A DNA stretch of 64,000 nucleotides, taken from assembly GCA_964292695.1 (NCBI GenBank), contig CAXYWB010000004.1, positions 5,280-69,279 of the forward strand. The letters run 5' to 3'. This DNA comes from UPXZ01 sp018055865 (GTDB taxonomy: Bacteria; Bacteroidota; Bacteroidia; Bacteroidales; Paludibacteraceae). The translations under genes were made by a program, and so were the position numbers. Of the stretch, positions 1-9,113 are shown piece by piece. Below the pieces are notes generated by a model. That model did not search any database. It was given only the letters and a program-made list of their open reading frames with translations, and had not been told where the DNA came from. Each line of letters begins with the position of its first letter. The first letter of the stretch is position 1.

Positions 1-1252
1 CGTCGCGGGCTGATTGTTTGATAGCAATGAGCTGATAATAACGGTCGTTTTCGTCAATAGCATTTACTCCCCAGCGGAAAGCTAAATCGCGGGGCAACAC
101 CTCTTTCACCTGTTTGAGGTTGAGATAGGAGTTAACCAATGCTGTATCTTTACCTTCTACAACACCCACCTGTGGACCCGGAATAACCTGTCCGTTCTGA
201 ACGTTGATGGCAAGTACGGCAAATAAAGGATTCTCTTTTCTGTTTTGTTCCAGCATTTTCAGTGAATCTGCAGCCGACTGTGTTTTCGTTGTCAACGCTG
301 CTTTCAGACTGTCGATAGTCGTAGCTGGAGAGTCTTTCACGGTTTGAGCTACAGTTTTTGCTGTATCTGCTATACTTTGGGAAGCCGAATCAACCAATAC
401 CCCCGAATTATTCAGTTTGGCAATAACATTGTTGGCTTCAGAAAGATTATTGATGATTTCATTCAAATCGTAGGTAGCCCAGAATTCCAGATTGGCCGAT
501 CCCTGAAGAAGTTTACGCACACGTTCAGGTTCTTTTACACCGGGTAACTCAACTAAAATACGACCGGTATTTTCCAGTTTTTGAATATTAGGCTGTATAA
601 CGCCAAAACGGTCAATACGGGTACGAAGTACATTGAATGAATTGCTGATAGCCGCATCAATTTCCGTAGTCAATACGGTGATTACCTGTTCGTTGGTGCT
701 GCTCAGCGAAATTTGATCTTTCAGCTCGAAAGTACTGAAAATGGTGGCTAATTTTGCCTGCGGATCTATTTCGTTGTAGGCCTGCACAAATAAATTGAGG
801 TATGGAGTGTTGCTTCGGGTTTTTTGCCTTTCGGTAGCCACCTGCAATGCCTTGTTGAAATTAGGTGTAGTGTTGTAGTTGGACAATGCACGCAGAATAT
901 CAGGAACGGAAATCTCCAGCGTCACGTTCATACCACCTTTCAGGTCAAGACCCAAATTAACGCCCTTCTCGCGGCATTCTTTCAGTGTATAATTTAAATA
1001 TACTTTTTGTTTCCCAACGGAATCCAAATAACTATAATAAGCACGATTGCCTACACTGTCGAGTTTAAGACTTTTGTCCTTTGCTGTCAGATTGGCAAAA
1101 GTATTGCTTTGTTGAAAATTTTCTTTAGCTTTTACTGTTGCTGCTTCCGCTTTGCTTTCGTATCGCATTGTCACTACATTGAATGACAAGTAAAACAAAC
1201 ATATTAGCGCAAGCGCAATTCCAAGAATTCTTACAAGCCCTTTGTTTTGCAT
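1..1252 (-). CDS. secD: Protein translocase subunit SecD (N-terminal part, probably of a SecDF fusion), cut by window edge
   Basis: Reading on the minus strand from an ATG at 1252, the frame is open to the window edge, giving about 417 residues without a stop. The product starts with one hydrophobic membrane segment (MQNKGLVRILGIALALICLF), followed by the SecD signature GLDLKGG and a P1-type periplasmic region containing TRIDRFGV and LVELPGV. SecD with SecF uses the proton-motive force to help pull exported proteins through SecYEG. In Bacteroidota the two are commonly fused into one chain of about 1,000 residues; the fusion cannot be confirmed here because the C-terminal part lies outside. 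The periplasmic region carries a low-complexity insert rich in Ala, Ser, Thr and Asp near the cut end. No clear promoter is seen in the A/T-rich upstream stretch. Confidence 0.93.
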   Translation of the reverse strand, partial: MQNKGLVRILGIALALICLFYLSFNVVTMRYESKAEAATVKAKENFQQSNTFANLTAKDKSLKLDSVGNRAYYSYLDSVGKQKVYLNYTLKECREKGVNLGLDLKGGMNVTLEISVPDILRALSNYNTTPNFNKALQVATERQKTRSNTPYLNLFVQAYNEIDPQAKLATIFSTFELKDQISLSSTNEQVITVLTTEIDAAISNSFNVLRTRIDRFGVIQPNIQKLENTGRILVELPGVKEPERVRKLLQGSANLEFWATYDLNEIINNLSEANNVIAKLNNSGVLVDSASQSIADTAKTVAQTVKDSPATTIDSLKAALTTKTQSAADSLKMLEQNRKENPLFAVLAINVQNGQVIPGPQVGVVEGKDTALVNSYLNLKQVKEVLPRDLAFRWGVNAIDENDRYYQLIAIKQSARD

Positions 1253-1470
1253 GGAAAAATTATTTTATGAATTAAATGATTAGAAAATACAGTTTTTAAA
1301 ACGAGGTGCAAATATACGACTTTTTTTAATAATGTCATAAAATAAATGCAAATCAGTAACCCGAAACTTTATTTTTATTGAAAATTAAACCGTTTTTTCC
1401 CGATTTTTAATTTTAAAAGCAGGCTATAACGGCATATTTGATGTCATAATAAAAAAATCCAGGCAAAAAA

Positions 1471-1501
1471 TTTGCTGATTACAAAAATTTCCGTACCTTT
1501 G
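1471..1501 (+). promoter_or_regulatory. Bacteroidota-type promoter of tRNA-fMet
   Basis: A TTTG box at 1471-1474 and a TACCTTTG box at 1494-1501 are separated by exactly 19 nt. This is a perfect match to the -33/-7 arrangement used by the primary sigma factor of Bacteroidota. The tRNA begins 17 nt after the -7 box, so the precursor leader would be about 10 nt. Confidence 0.85.
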
Positions 1502-1517
1502 CACTCACAAAACATAT

Positions 1518-1589
<72 letters not shown>

Positions 1590-1596
1590 CTAAGAA

Positions 1597-1626
1597 AAAC
1601 CCAAAGCAACGAGCTTTGGGTTTTTA
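1597..1626 (+). terminator. Rho-independent terminator after tRNA-fMet
   Basis: AAACCCAAAGC (1597-1607) pairs with GCTTTGGGTTT (1613-1623) around a 5-nt loop and runs into a T tract. It begins 8 nt after the tRNA. The A-rich left flank means it may also stop transcripts of the convergent fhs gene. Confidence 0.85.
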
Positions 1627-1665
1627 AATTTTAAAATAATCTTTTCACTTATTATCTATTCTAAT

Positions 1666-3333
1666 TCAGCTCAATCCAACGATATCGCCATTTATCAGAT
1701 TAATATTTTTTGCCTGCGGTTCTTTGGGTAAACCCGGCATACGCATCATGCTTCCGGCTATTGCTACTATAAATTCGGCTCCGTTATTTATTACCAAATC
1801 GCTAACATGAAATGTAAAATCCCTGGATACACCGTATTCCCGTTCATCATCCGAGAATGAATACTGGGTTTTGGCAATACATACGGGATAATTAGAAGCT
1901 CCGAGTTCTTCTATCTTCTGAATCATTTTCTCTGATTTTTCAGAAAAAACCACTTTTCGGGCTCCATAAATCCGCATTGCAATTTTTTCTATTTTTCGTT
2001 GAATAGTATCCGAATCCTTGTAAGTGTAATGAATCGGTTTGTCATCCTTCGTGTCTGTAAGTTTCACCACTTTTTGAGCAAGCTCTACGGCGCCTTTTCC
2101 GCCTTCGGCAAATGCATTATTGACTGCAAACTCAACACCTCTATTTTCGCAATGGATTCGCAGCATCTCTATTTCTTCGTTGGTATCAAAATCATATTTA
2201 TTAAATGCCACAAGAACCTTCTGCCCAAAGGTTTGTAAGTTTTCGATATGCTTATCCATATTTTCGAATCCTTTTTTAAGTCCCGCCGCATTCGGAAGTT
2301 TCATGTCTCTAACCGGAATTCCGCCGTGCATTTTCAGTGCCTGAGTTGTAACCACAAGCACCGAAAGAGCGGGTTGAATATCAGCCTTCCGACATTTAAT
2401 ATTGATAAACTTTTCGGCTCCCAAATCAGCGCCAAATCCGGCTTCAGTAACTACATACTCAGAAAAATTCATGGCCGTTTTAGTAGCTATTACCGAATTA
2501 CAGCCGTGTGCTATGTTGGCAAACGGTCCGCCGTGGATAAAAGCAGGAGTTCCTTCGGTAGTTTGTACCAAATTCGGATGCATAGCGTCTTTCAGCAGCA
2601 CAACAATAGAACCGGCTACACCCAAATCCTTCACCGTAAATGGTTTTCCTGAAAATGTAAAACCAAGCAGAATTTTTTCTACCCGCCTTTTCAAGTCCTC
2701 TTCATTTTCGGCCAGGCAAAGGATTGCCATTATTTCGGAAGCTGCCGTAATATCAAATCCGGTTTCAGAAGGTACACCATCAGTGAAAGCACCCAGCCCG
2801 GTAATGATGTTTCTCAAACTCCTGTCATTGACATCGAGCACCCGCCGCCAAAGCACTTGCTTGATTCCATCGGCTTCATTCTGATGCTGGTACCTGTAAT
2901 TGTCAAACAAAGCCGCTATCATGTTGTTGGCAGATGTAATGGCATGAAAATCTCCCGTAAAATGCAGGTTGATGTTTTCCATGGGCAAAACCTGAGCGTA
3001 TCCTCCACCGGCGGCACCACCCTTCATCCCGAAGCACGGACCAAGCGACGGTTCACGGAGTGCTACCGACGCTTTTTTTCCTATGTAATTCAGACCAAGT
3101 GAAAGCCCTATCGAAACTGTAGTTTTACCAATACCTGCTTTGGTAGGTGTAATGGCTGTAACCAGAATGAGTTTGCTTTTTTTCAACTTTGATTTTGATG
3201 CCACCGGTGTAGTGACCTTAGCCATATAACGGCCGAATGAGACTAAATTATCTTCCTTAATACCTATTTTTTCAGCCACTTCAGCTATTTCTATCAATTT
3301 AACTTCGTGAGCAATATCAATGTCGGATTTCAT
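1666..3333 (-). CDS. fhs: Formate--tetrahydrofolate ligase
   Basis: This 555-residue protein has the length and sequence pattern of Fhs, which joins formate to tetrahydrofolate using ATP and supplies 10-formyl-THF for purine and formyl-methionine synthesis. The N-terminal region has the family nucleotide loop TPTKAGIGKTT at residues 62-72, and the conserved stretches REPSLGPCFGMKGGAAGGG and HGGPFANIAHG are intact. The start is ATG at 3333. The Gfo/Idh gene lies 47 nt upstream on the same strand, so the two may be co-transcribed. The tRNA-fMet terminator lies just beyond its stop. The link to formyl-methionine and the neighbouring initiator tRNA is probably coincidental. Confidence 0.97.
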   Translation of the reverse strand: MKSDIDIAHEVKLIEIAEVAEKIGIKEDNLVSFGRYMAKVTTPVASKSKLKKSKLILVTAITPTKAGIGKTTVSIGLSLGLNYIGKKASVALREPSLGPCFGMKGGAAGGGYAQVLPMENINLHFTGDFHAITSANNMIAALFDNYRYQHQNEADGIKQVLWRRVLDVNDRSLRNIITGLGAFTDGVPSETGFDITAASEIMAILCLAENEEDLKRRVEKILLGFTFSGKPFTVKDLGVAGSIVVLLKDAMHPNLVQTTEGTPAFIHGGPFANIAHGCNSVIATKTAMNFSEYVVTEAGFGADLGAEKFINIKCRKADIQPALSVLVVTTQALKMHGGIPVRDMKLPNAAGLKKGFENMDKHIENLQTFGQKVLVAFNKYDFDTNEEIEMLRIHCENRGVEFAVNNAFAEGGKGAVELAQKVVKLTDTKDDKPIHYTYKDSDTIQRKIEKIAMRIYGARKVVFSEKSEKMIQKIEELGASNYPVCIAKTQYSFSDDEREYGVSRDFTFHVSDLVINNGAEFIVAIAGSMMRMPGLPKEPQAKNINLINGDIVGLS

Positions 3334-3380
3334 ACTTTTTAATCTTTAAATATTTACTAACGCTTTTTTCGAAAAACAAT

Positions 3381-4370
3381 TTATTTCTTATCTGTTATTT
3401 TAAGCATCGCACGGGTAGTTCTTGCACCTGTAATTCCGGTGCTGGGACACGTTCCTATTCCCCGCAACTCATCAACAATCGTCTGTATCAATGGTTGCTG
3501 AATATGTTCAGGATGTTCGGTTTCCAGAAGTTCTGTAACTGCTGAGGTTGTGATATGGATCTGCATCGGACTTCCAAAGGTATTGAAAACAAGATGACCT
3601 TTACTTCCCAAAATGGTAATAATTTCCTTTTCAGAGCTTTTATCGGTTGTAAAACACCACATGCCTGCACCCGCCACGCCATTTTCAAAAAGAAACGAAC
3701 CGGTAACAAGATCATCGGCCGGATATAACCCGCCCTGATTAAACCCAAATCCTTTTGCATCGATTATCGGGCCGAACAGTGAATCCAGGTAATCCAACTG
3801 GTGAGAAGCCAAATCGTGGAAATGTCCTCCTCCGGATATTTCGGGAAAAACGCGCCAATTGCCTTCCGGATCAAGATCATAGGATCGTGGGGCGCGCCAC
3901 ATTTCAATTTCGGCAAACCTGACGTCACCGATTTTTCCGGAACGGATAATTTCACGAAGTGTATTAAATCCCGGCAATGCTCTGCGATAATAAGCCACAA
4001 ACAAGGGCACATTAGCCTCTTTACAGGCTTTTATCATTTCAGAACATTCCTCATCCGAGTTGGCCATGGGCTTTTCTACATACACAGCTTTACCGGCTGC
4101 GGCAGCTTTCAGGGTATATTCACAATGAGTATCGGGGGGAGTTCCGATATATACAATATTAATATCCGGATCATTGAAAATATCATCGGCATTTGTTGTT
4201 GAATGGGGAATACGGTGTCTGCGGACAAAATCCGCCCCTTTTTCGGCATTACGGCGCATCACCGTTTTCACTTCAGAATGAGCAACTTTGTACATTCCCG
4301 GTACACTTTTCACTTCACACACACTCCCTGCGCCTATTACTCCCCATACTACCTTGTCTACAGTTTTCAT
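3381..4370 (-). CDS. Gfo/Idh/MocA family NAD(P)-dependent oxidoreductase
   Basis: The 329-residue protein begins with a Rossmann strand and dinucleotide loop (GVIGAGSVCEV, about residues 10-20). It carries the family EKP motif in YVEKPMA, where the lysine is the usual catalytic residue, then a C-terminal alpha/beta substrate domain with a GGGHFHDLASHQLDYL segment holding histidines typical of the active site. Such enzymes oxidise or epimerise sugars, inositols and related polyols; the substrate cannot be told from sequence. No signal peptide is present, so it is cytoplasmic. It lies 47 nt upstream of fhs on the same strand. Confidence 0.85.
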   Translation of the reverse strand: MKTVDKVVWGVIGAGSVCEVKSVPGMYKVAHSEVKTVMRRNAEKGADFVRRHRIPHSTTNADDIFNDPDINIVYIGTPPDTHCEYTLKAAAAGKAVYVEKPMANSDEECSEMIKACKEANVPLFVAYYRRALPGFNTLREIIRSGKIGDVRFAEIEMWRAPRSYDLDPEGNWRVFPEISGGGHFHDLASHQLDYLDSLFGPIIDAKGFGFNQGGLYPADDLVTGSFLFENGVAGAGMWCFTTDKSSEKEIITILGSKGHLVFNTFGSPMQIHITTSAVTELLETEHPEHIQQPLIQTIVDELRGIGTCPSTGITGARTTRAMLKITDKK

Positions 4371-4472
4371 TTTCTTGAATTCCTTGTTAAGTTTCTTCGG
4401 CTGAAAAAAAAATCATTTTCAGGCTGCAAGTTAGTGAAAAATGAATTTGATAAAAAAATATTTGATAAAAAA

Positions 4473-4504
4473 TTTGGATTTTAACATTCTTAATTATATC
4501 TTTG
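4473..4504 (+). promoter_or_regulatory. Promoter of the SPFH gene
   Basis: TTTG at 4473-4476 and TATCTTTG at 4497-4504 are separated by 20 nt, the Bacteroidota -33/-7 pattern. The gene starts 36 nt after the -7 box. Confidence 0.75.
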
Positions 4505-4540
4505 TGATATTATTTTGATATTAAACAATAAATTAAAAAA

Positions 4541-5512
4541 ATGGAAACAAAAGAAGGAAAATTTTCAGGTATTAAGCTTCCGGGAATTCCGATGCTTATT
4601 TTCAATTTATTATTGCTTATTGCCATTGTACTGCTGTTTGTATGGGCGGTATCCTCCAAAACTCTGAGTTCCGGAGCTATCACCTTTTATGCCATTCTGA
4701 GCACGGTGCTGTTTATTTTCAACACAGTAGCATGGGGTGGATTTATGCAAATAGAACCTAATGAAGCGAGGGTAATGGTGTTCTTTGGAGAATACAGGGG
4801 AACTGTGAAAGAAAATGGTTTCTTCTGGGTCAATCCATTTTACACCAAGAAGAAACTTACCCTTCGTGCCCGAAATTTGGATGCCGAGCCCATAAAAGTA
4901 AATGACAAATCAGGTAATCCAATCATGATCGGTATGGTGGTAGTTTGGAAAGTGGTGGACACGTACAAAGCATCCTTCGAAATCGACAACGCATCGATGG
5001 CTTCTGCAATGCCGGGAGCAGGCTTGCAAGACAATGTGAATACCAAAATGAAAGCCTACGAAAATTTCGTTAAAATACAGAGTGATGCTGCTTTGCGCAA
5101 GGTAGCCGGCGTGTATGCTTACGACCACAACACATCGGGCGATGAAAACAGCCTGACCCTGCGCTCTGGAGGCGAAGAAATGAACGAACTGCTGGAAAGT
5201 CAGATAAACGAACGACTGAGAATAGCAGGTATTGAAGTGATAGAAGCACGCATCAATTATATAGCTTACGCACCCGAAATTGCATCGGTGATGCTTCGTC
5301 GCCAGCAAGCCGACGCCATCATTGCCGCCCGTGAGAAAATAGTGGAAGGTGCCGTAGGAATGGTGAAAATGGCACTGGATAAACTTTCTGCAGACGGAAT
5401 TATTGAACTGGACGATGAAAAGAAAGCAGCTATGGTAAGCAATCTGCTGGTTGTGCTGTGTGGCGAAACCAACGCTCAGCCGGTAATTAATTCCGGAACA
5501 TTGTATAATTAA
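4541..5512 (+). CDS. SPFH (stomatin/prohibitin) domain membrane protein
   Basis: The 323-residue protein begins with two hydrophobic segments (about residues 18-38 and 46-66) followed by an SPFH domain containing IEPNEARVMVFFGEYRGT and later LLESQINERLRIAGIEVIEARINYI. The C-terminal part is a helical region ending in ADAIIAAREKIVEGAVGMV. Proteins of this group form ring-shaped membrane scaffolds that organise microdomains or protect membrane proteases; a precise role cannot be given. There is no NfeD-type partner next to it. Instead a 55-residue basic protein follows 18 nt later, and a strong terminator closes the pair, so they look like a two-gene operon. Confidence 0.88.
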   Translation: METKEGKFSGIKLPGIPMLIFNLLLLIAIVLLFVWAVSSKTLSSGAITFYAILSTVLFIFNTVAWGGFMQIEPNEARVMVFFGEYRGTVKENGFFWVNPFYTKKKLTLRARNLDAEPIKVNDKSGNPIMIGMVVVWKVVDTYKASFEIDNASMASAMPGAGLQDNVNTKMKAYENFVKIQSDAALRKVAGVYAYDHNTSGDENSLTLRSGGEEMNELLESQINERLRIAGIEVIEARINYIAYAPEIASVMLRRQQADAIIAAREKIVEGAVGMVKMALDKLSADGIIELDDEKKAAMVSNLLVVLCGETNAQPVINSGTLYN

Positions 5513-5530
5513 AAAAAATAAGGTTGTTTA

Positions 5531-5698
5531 GTGGCTGGAAATAAAACAAATAAAACCAAGAATTTTGTACTCCGAATAGATAACGAAATGATGGAAGCCA
5601 TAGAAAAATGGGCTGCTGATGAATTTCGAAGTACAAACGGACAAATTCAATACCTGCTTGAGCAGGCACTTATCAAAAGTGGGCGAAAGAAAAAATAA
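5531..5698 (+). CDS. Small basic Arc/ribbon-helix-helix-like protein, GTG start
   Basis: A 55-residue frame opens with GTG at 5531 (translation AGNKTNKTKNFVLRIDNEM from codon 2) and stops at 5698. The segment KNFVLRIDNEMMEAIEKWA followed by STNGQIQYLLEQAL resembles the strand-helix-helix layout of Arc-like DNA-binding proteins (FVLRID as strand, then two helices), and the C-terminus is basic (SGRKKK). No in-frame ATG gives a sensible start, so GTG is chosen. It lies 18 nt after the SPFH gene and before a terminator. It could autoregulate the pair or be an adaptor; function is unknown. Confidence 0.72.
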   Translation: MAGNKTNKTKNFVLRIDNEMMEAIEKWAADEFRSTNGQIQYLLEQALIKSGRKKK

Positions 5699-5728
5699 AT
5701 TCCAACCCTTAAGTTGACCGCCAGATAT

Positions 5729-5760
5729 AAGAGCTGATAAAATTATCAGCTCTTTTTTTG
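5729..5760 (+). terminator. Rho-independent terminator of the SPFH pair
   Basis: AAGAGCTGATAA (5729-5740) and TTATCAGCTCTT (5743-5754) form a perfect 12-bp stem with a 2-nt spacer, followed by a run of seven to eight T residues. Confidence 0.9.
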
Positions 5761-5872
5761 GAATTTTGCAGCAACTCTTTCAGCATTCCGAGGTGTAAAT
5801 AAAACATTATTAATGAAAAAGAGTTATATTTGTAGGTAATATAGACTCAATACATAATAGAAAAAAAAGAAT

Positions 5873-6742
5873 ATGAAACATTTTCCTCCCTCCGAACTCG
5901 TCATCAATGACGACGGTAGCATATTTCACCTGCACCTTAAACCTGAGCAGATTTCCGATAAAATCATTCTGGTAGGCGACCCGGGTCGGGTTGCTTTAGT
6001 GGCATCTTATTTCGACGAACAGGAATGTTCTGTTTCGAGCCGTGAATTCAACACCATAACAGGCTCCTATAAAGGCAAACGCATAACCGTTATATCAACC
6101 GGAATTGGCACTGACAACATCGATATTGTAGTAAACGAACTGGATGCGCTGGCTAATATCGATCTGAAATCAAGGACTGAAAAGCCCGATTTCAAACAAC
6201 TTACCCTGGTTAGAATTGGCACATCGGGCGGCATGCAACCGGATATACCACTGGGGAGTTTTCTTATATCCGAAAAATCAATCGGATTTGACGGTGTGCT
6301 GAATTTCTACGAAGGAAGAGATAGAGTTTGTGACCTGGAGTTTGAGAAAGAAGTAAAAAAACAGTTAAAATGGAATCCTCAGTTTTGTGCTCCATACGTT
6401 GTGGATGCCGACGCCGGTTTGGTGAATAAAATCGGACAAGATGAAATGCTCCGCGGTGTGACTATTTCAGCCAATGGTTTTTATGGTCCTCAGGGACGAG
6501 AATTGCGTATTGGACTGGCTGACCCCCATTTGAATGATAAAATAGAAAAATTCAGTTTCGACAACTATAAAATCACCAACTACGAAATGGAAGGATCGGC
6601 CATAGCCGGGCTTGCGAGCCTGATGGGCCATCGGGCAATGACCGTTTGCTGTATTATAGCCAACAGACGCGTGGAAGCAGCCAATACCGACTACAAACCA
6701 TATATCGAAAAACTGGTTCAAACTGTTTTGGAACGAATTTAA
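5873..6742 (+). CDS. Nucleoside phosphorylase (uridine phosphorylase-like)
   Basis: This 289-residue cytoplasmic protein has the PNP/UDP phosphorylase fold signatures: the phosphate loop VGDPGRVALV near residue 35, STGIGTDNIDIVVNEL, IGTSGG near residue 120, and the ribose-binding NYEMEGSAIAGLASLMGH segment late in the chain. Such enzymes split nucleosides into base and ribose-1-phosphate for salvage. The layout resembles the uridine phosphorylases of Bacteroidota, but base specificity is inferred. A possible -7 box (TATATTTG, 5825-5832) lies 40 nt upstream without a good -33 box. It is the first of three tightly packed genes; the next starts 4 nt after its stop. Confidence 0.86.
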   Translation: MKHFPPSELVINDDGSIFHLHLKPEQISDKIILVGDPGRVALVASYFDEQECSVSSREFNTITGSYKGKRITVISTGIGTDNIDIVVNELDALANIDLKSRTEKPDFKQLTLVRIGTSGGMQPDIPLGSFLISEKSIGFDGVLNFYEGRDRVCDLEFEKEVKKQLKWNPQFCAPYVVDADAGLVNKIGQDEMLRGVTISANGFYGPQGRELRIGLADPHLNDKIEKFSFDNYKITNYEMEGSAIAGLASLMGHRAMTVCCIIANRRVEAANTDYKPYIEKLVQTVLERI

Positions 6743-6746
6743 CCAC

Positions 6747-7319
6747 ATGATTACCGGCAAAGAATCATATCAATACTATCTGAAACGTGATTTGCAGGCT
6801 TATGGATTAACCAAAATGAGTTTCTATGCCTGCTTAAGAATAGATTGTTTGCGTTTTTTGCGTCGATTAAGAAAAATAGAATATCTTTATAACGTAAAAC
6901 GAAATCGGAGATTCTACAAATTGTATATTCTCTGGCTGGAAGTGATAAATCACCGCTTGGCTACCAGGCTGGGACTCACTGTTCCGAAAAATGTGTTTGA
7001 AGAGGGTCTTTGCATTGTACACCACGGAACGATAGTGGTAAGTCCCAAAGCCAAAATCGGGAAAAACTGCCGCATTCATCCTTCCACTTCTATAGGTGAA
7101 TATAAAGGAGCACCGACTATTGGCGACAATGTTTACATCGGACCGGGTGCAAAAATTTTCGGAAAGATTACAATCGGCAACAATGTAGCCATTGGCGCCA
7201 ATGCTGTAGTGAATAAAGACATTCCTGACAACGTAACTGTGGGAGGAATTCCTGCCAGAATAATTTCGACAAAAACATCGCTTCAATGTGACTTGTATCC
7301 AAAAGGATTTATTCAATAA
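6747..7319 (+). CDS. Serine O-acetyltransferase-like hexapeptide transferase
   Basis: The 190-residue protein has a basic, helical N-terminal half and a left-handed beta-helix C-terminal half made of hexapeptide repeats (IGKNCRIHPSTSIG, PTIGDNVYIGPGAKIFG, ITIGNNVAIGANAVV) ending in the acyl-CoA-binding type segment VGGIPARII. A histidine pair in CIVHHGTIVV fits the catalytic region of serine acetyltransferases. It is shorter than CysE of E. coli and resembles the compact SAT-like proteins seen with surface polysaccharide genes, so the acceptor may be serine or a sugar. It lies 4 nt after the phosphorylase and 4 nt before mnmE. Confidence 0.78.
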   Translation: MITGKESYQYYLKRDLQAYGLTKMSFYACLRIDCLRFLRRLRKIEYLYNVKRNRRFYKLYILWLEVINHRLATRLGLTVPKNVFEEGLCIVHHGTIVVSPKAKIGKNCRIHPSTSIGEYKGAPTIGDNVYIGPGAKIFGKITIGNNVAIGANAVVNKDIPDNVTVGGIPARIISTKTSLQCDLYPKGFIQ

Positions 7320-7323
7320 AATT

Positions 7324-8715
7324 ATGGAAAATACGATATGTGCCATCTCATCTCCTCCCGGTACGGGTGGAATTGCCGTTATCCGGATATCGGGCAGCAA
7401 TGCTCTCGCTGTTAGCGATAAGATTTACACATTGGTCCGCCCTAATGAAAAACTTGCCGACAAACCGGGTAATACAGTGCATTTCGGTCAGATCAGAGAT
7501 AAAGAAAACCTGCTGATAGACGATGTGCTCGCAACCGTATTCCGTGCACCTCATTCATTTACTGGCGAAGATGTAGTGGAAATTTCCTGTCACGGATCGG
7601 TGTATATACAGCAGAAAATACTCCAGCTGCTTATTCAGAAAGGTTGCTCGCTGGCCAAACCCGGAGAATTTTCCATGAGAGCATTCCGCAACGGAAAAAT
7701 GGATTTGTCGCAAGCTGAAGCCATTGCCGATTTGATTGCCTCAACAAACGAAGCATCACACCGAATGGCAATAAACCAAATCAGGGGTGGATTTTCGGAC
7801 GAATTGAAAAAATTAAGGGATAAATTGCTCCATTTCGTTTCGCTGGTAGAACTGGAGCTCGACTTTTCTGAAGAAGACGTAGAATTTGCCGACCGGACTC
7901 AATTGGCTTCACTTGCCAACGAAATCGATCAGAAAATAGGCTCACTGGCCGAGTCGTTCAAGACGGGAAATGTGTTGAAATCCGGCATTCCGGTGGCTTT
8001 GGTGGGCGAAACGAACGTCGGGAAATCCACGCTCCTCAACCTGCTGCTGAATGAGGAACGGGCTATTGTGTCAGAAATTCATGGCACTACACGTGATTCG
8101 ATTGAGGATTTGGTGAATATCGACGGCATCTCATTTCGCTTTATCGATACAGCCGGAATCCGCAAAACGACAGATGCCATTGAAAAAATAGGCATTAACC
8201 TGACATACAAAAAAATAGAACAATCCGACATCGTGTTGTGGATAGTGGATTGTACACAGATTACAGAACACATCGAATGGCTGACCGAAAAAATAGCCAG
8301 ACGCGCACAGGGAAAAAAGATTATTCTGGTTTTCAACAAGATAGACAAGCTGGCCGAGGACGAACGGGAAGTAATCGACGAACTTTTCAAACAGTTTGAA
8401 GGGGAGCGAATCTACATTTCGGCCAAAAAACGTATCAATACTGATAACCTAAAAAAAGCGCTTATTCATGCATCGCAACTGGAACTAATCAAACCAGACG
8501 ACATTATAGTAAATAATGTTCGCCATTATGAAGCCCTTCTTCTTGCCCAAAGCGACATCAAACGGGTGATTGACGGAATCGAAAGCAGAATTTCGGGTGA
8601 CTTTCTGAGTCAGGACATCCGCGAATGCATGTATCATCTGGGTGAAATAACAGGCCATATCACTAATAATGAGATACTTACATCTATTTTTTCAAAATTT
8701 TGCATCGGAAAGTAA
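7324..8715 (+). CDS. mnmE: tRNA modification GTPase MnmE
   Basis: MnmE, with MnmG, builds the 5-carboxymethylaminomethyl group on wobble uridine 34 of several tRNAs. The start at 7324 gives the expected beginning ICAISSPPGTGGIAVIRISG and a 463-residue protein. The folate-binding N-terminal domain is followed by helices, then an inserted G domain with GETNVGKSTLLN (P loop), GTTRD (switch I), DTAGIR (G3) and NKID (G4). The chain ends in FCIGK, the conserved C-terminal motif whose cysteine is required for activity. An upstream in-frame codon at 7288 would overlap the preceding gene and is not needed. Confidence 0.97.
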   Translation: MENTICAISSPPGTGGIAVIRISGSNALAVSDKIYTLVRPNEKLADKPGNTVHFGQIRDKENLLIDDVLATVFRAPHSFTGEDVVEISCHGSVYIQQKILQLLIQKGCSLAKPGEFSMRAFRNGKMDLSQAEAIADLIASTNEASHRMAINQIRGGFSDELKKLRDKLLHFVSLVELELDFSEEDVEFADRTQLASLANEIDQKIGSLAESFKTGNVLKSGIPVALVGETNVGKSTLLNLLLNEERAIVSEIHGTTRDSIEDLVNIDGISFRFIDTAGIRKTTDAIEKIGINLTYKKIEQSDIVLWIVDCTQITEHIEWLTEKIARRAQGKKIILVFNKIDKLAEDEREVIDELFKQFEGERIYISAKKRINTDNLKKALIHASQLELIKPDDIIVNNVRHYEALLLAQSDIKRVIDGIESRISGDFLSQDIRECMYHLGEITGHITNNEILTSIFSKFCIGK

Positions 8716-8749
8716 TTTTAATAAGAAACACTAGTGAGCTCAAAGAAAG

Positions 8750-9037
8750 ATGGAAGAACATACCGATTACATAGAATTTGACCGCCCGGAAGGGAAAAAA
8801 GTCAGGATAGTTTTTGAACTTTACCGCTACGAAATTCTGTTTCACTACTGCGAGTTCAGACACAATGAAAACAGCGGCTGGAAAAGCCTTTCAAAAGGTA
8901 ATGACGGCTATTTTGCATACACCATTACAGATGCTGAAGGCAAGGAAACGGAAGAAAAAGTTTTTTTCCCTACTCTCGAAGAAATTCTGACCGCTCAGGA
9001 CGAAATTAACAAGAAATACAACATTCTAAGCATTTAG
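8750..9037 (+). CDS. Small conserved-looking hypothetical protein
   Basis: A 95-residue acidic protein with no signal peptide or membrane segment. Its first half looks like beta strands (DYIEFDRPEGKKVRIVFELYRYEILFHY, given here only as residues 6-33), and it ends in a helix-rich stretch LEEILTAQDEINKKYNI. I do not recognise the family. It starts 34 nt after mnmE on the same strand and is followed by a terminator, so it is probably the last gene of the nucleoside phosphorylase-mnmE operon. Codon use resembles its neighbours. Confidence 0.7.
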   Translation: MEEHTDYIEFDRPEGKKVRIVFELYRYEILFHYCEFRHNENSGWKSLSKGNDGYFAYTITDAEGKETEEKVFFPTLEEILTAQDEINKKYNILSI

Positions 9038-9040
9038 CAA

Positions 9041-9077
9041 AAAGAAAAAAGTCTCGTTCAAGAGAGACCTTTTTTGT
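9041..9077. terminator. Terminator between convergent genes
   Basis: GTCTC (9051-9055) pairs with GAGAC (9064-9068), flanked by A-rich sequence on the left and a T run on the right, so it can act in both directions between the 95-residue protein gene and the DUF1846 gene. Confidence 0.65.
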
Positions 9078-9113
9078 TGACTTAAAAAATCATTTTCATT
9101 TTAAATCAGAATT

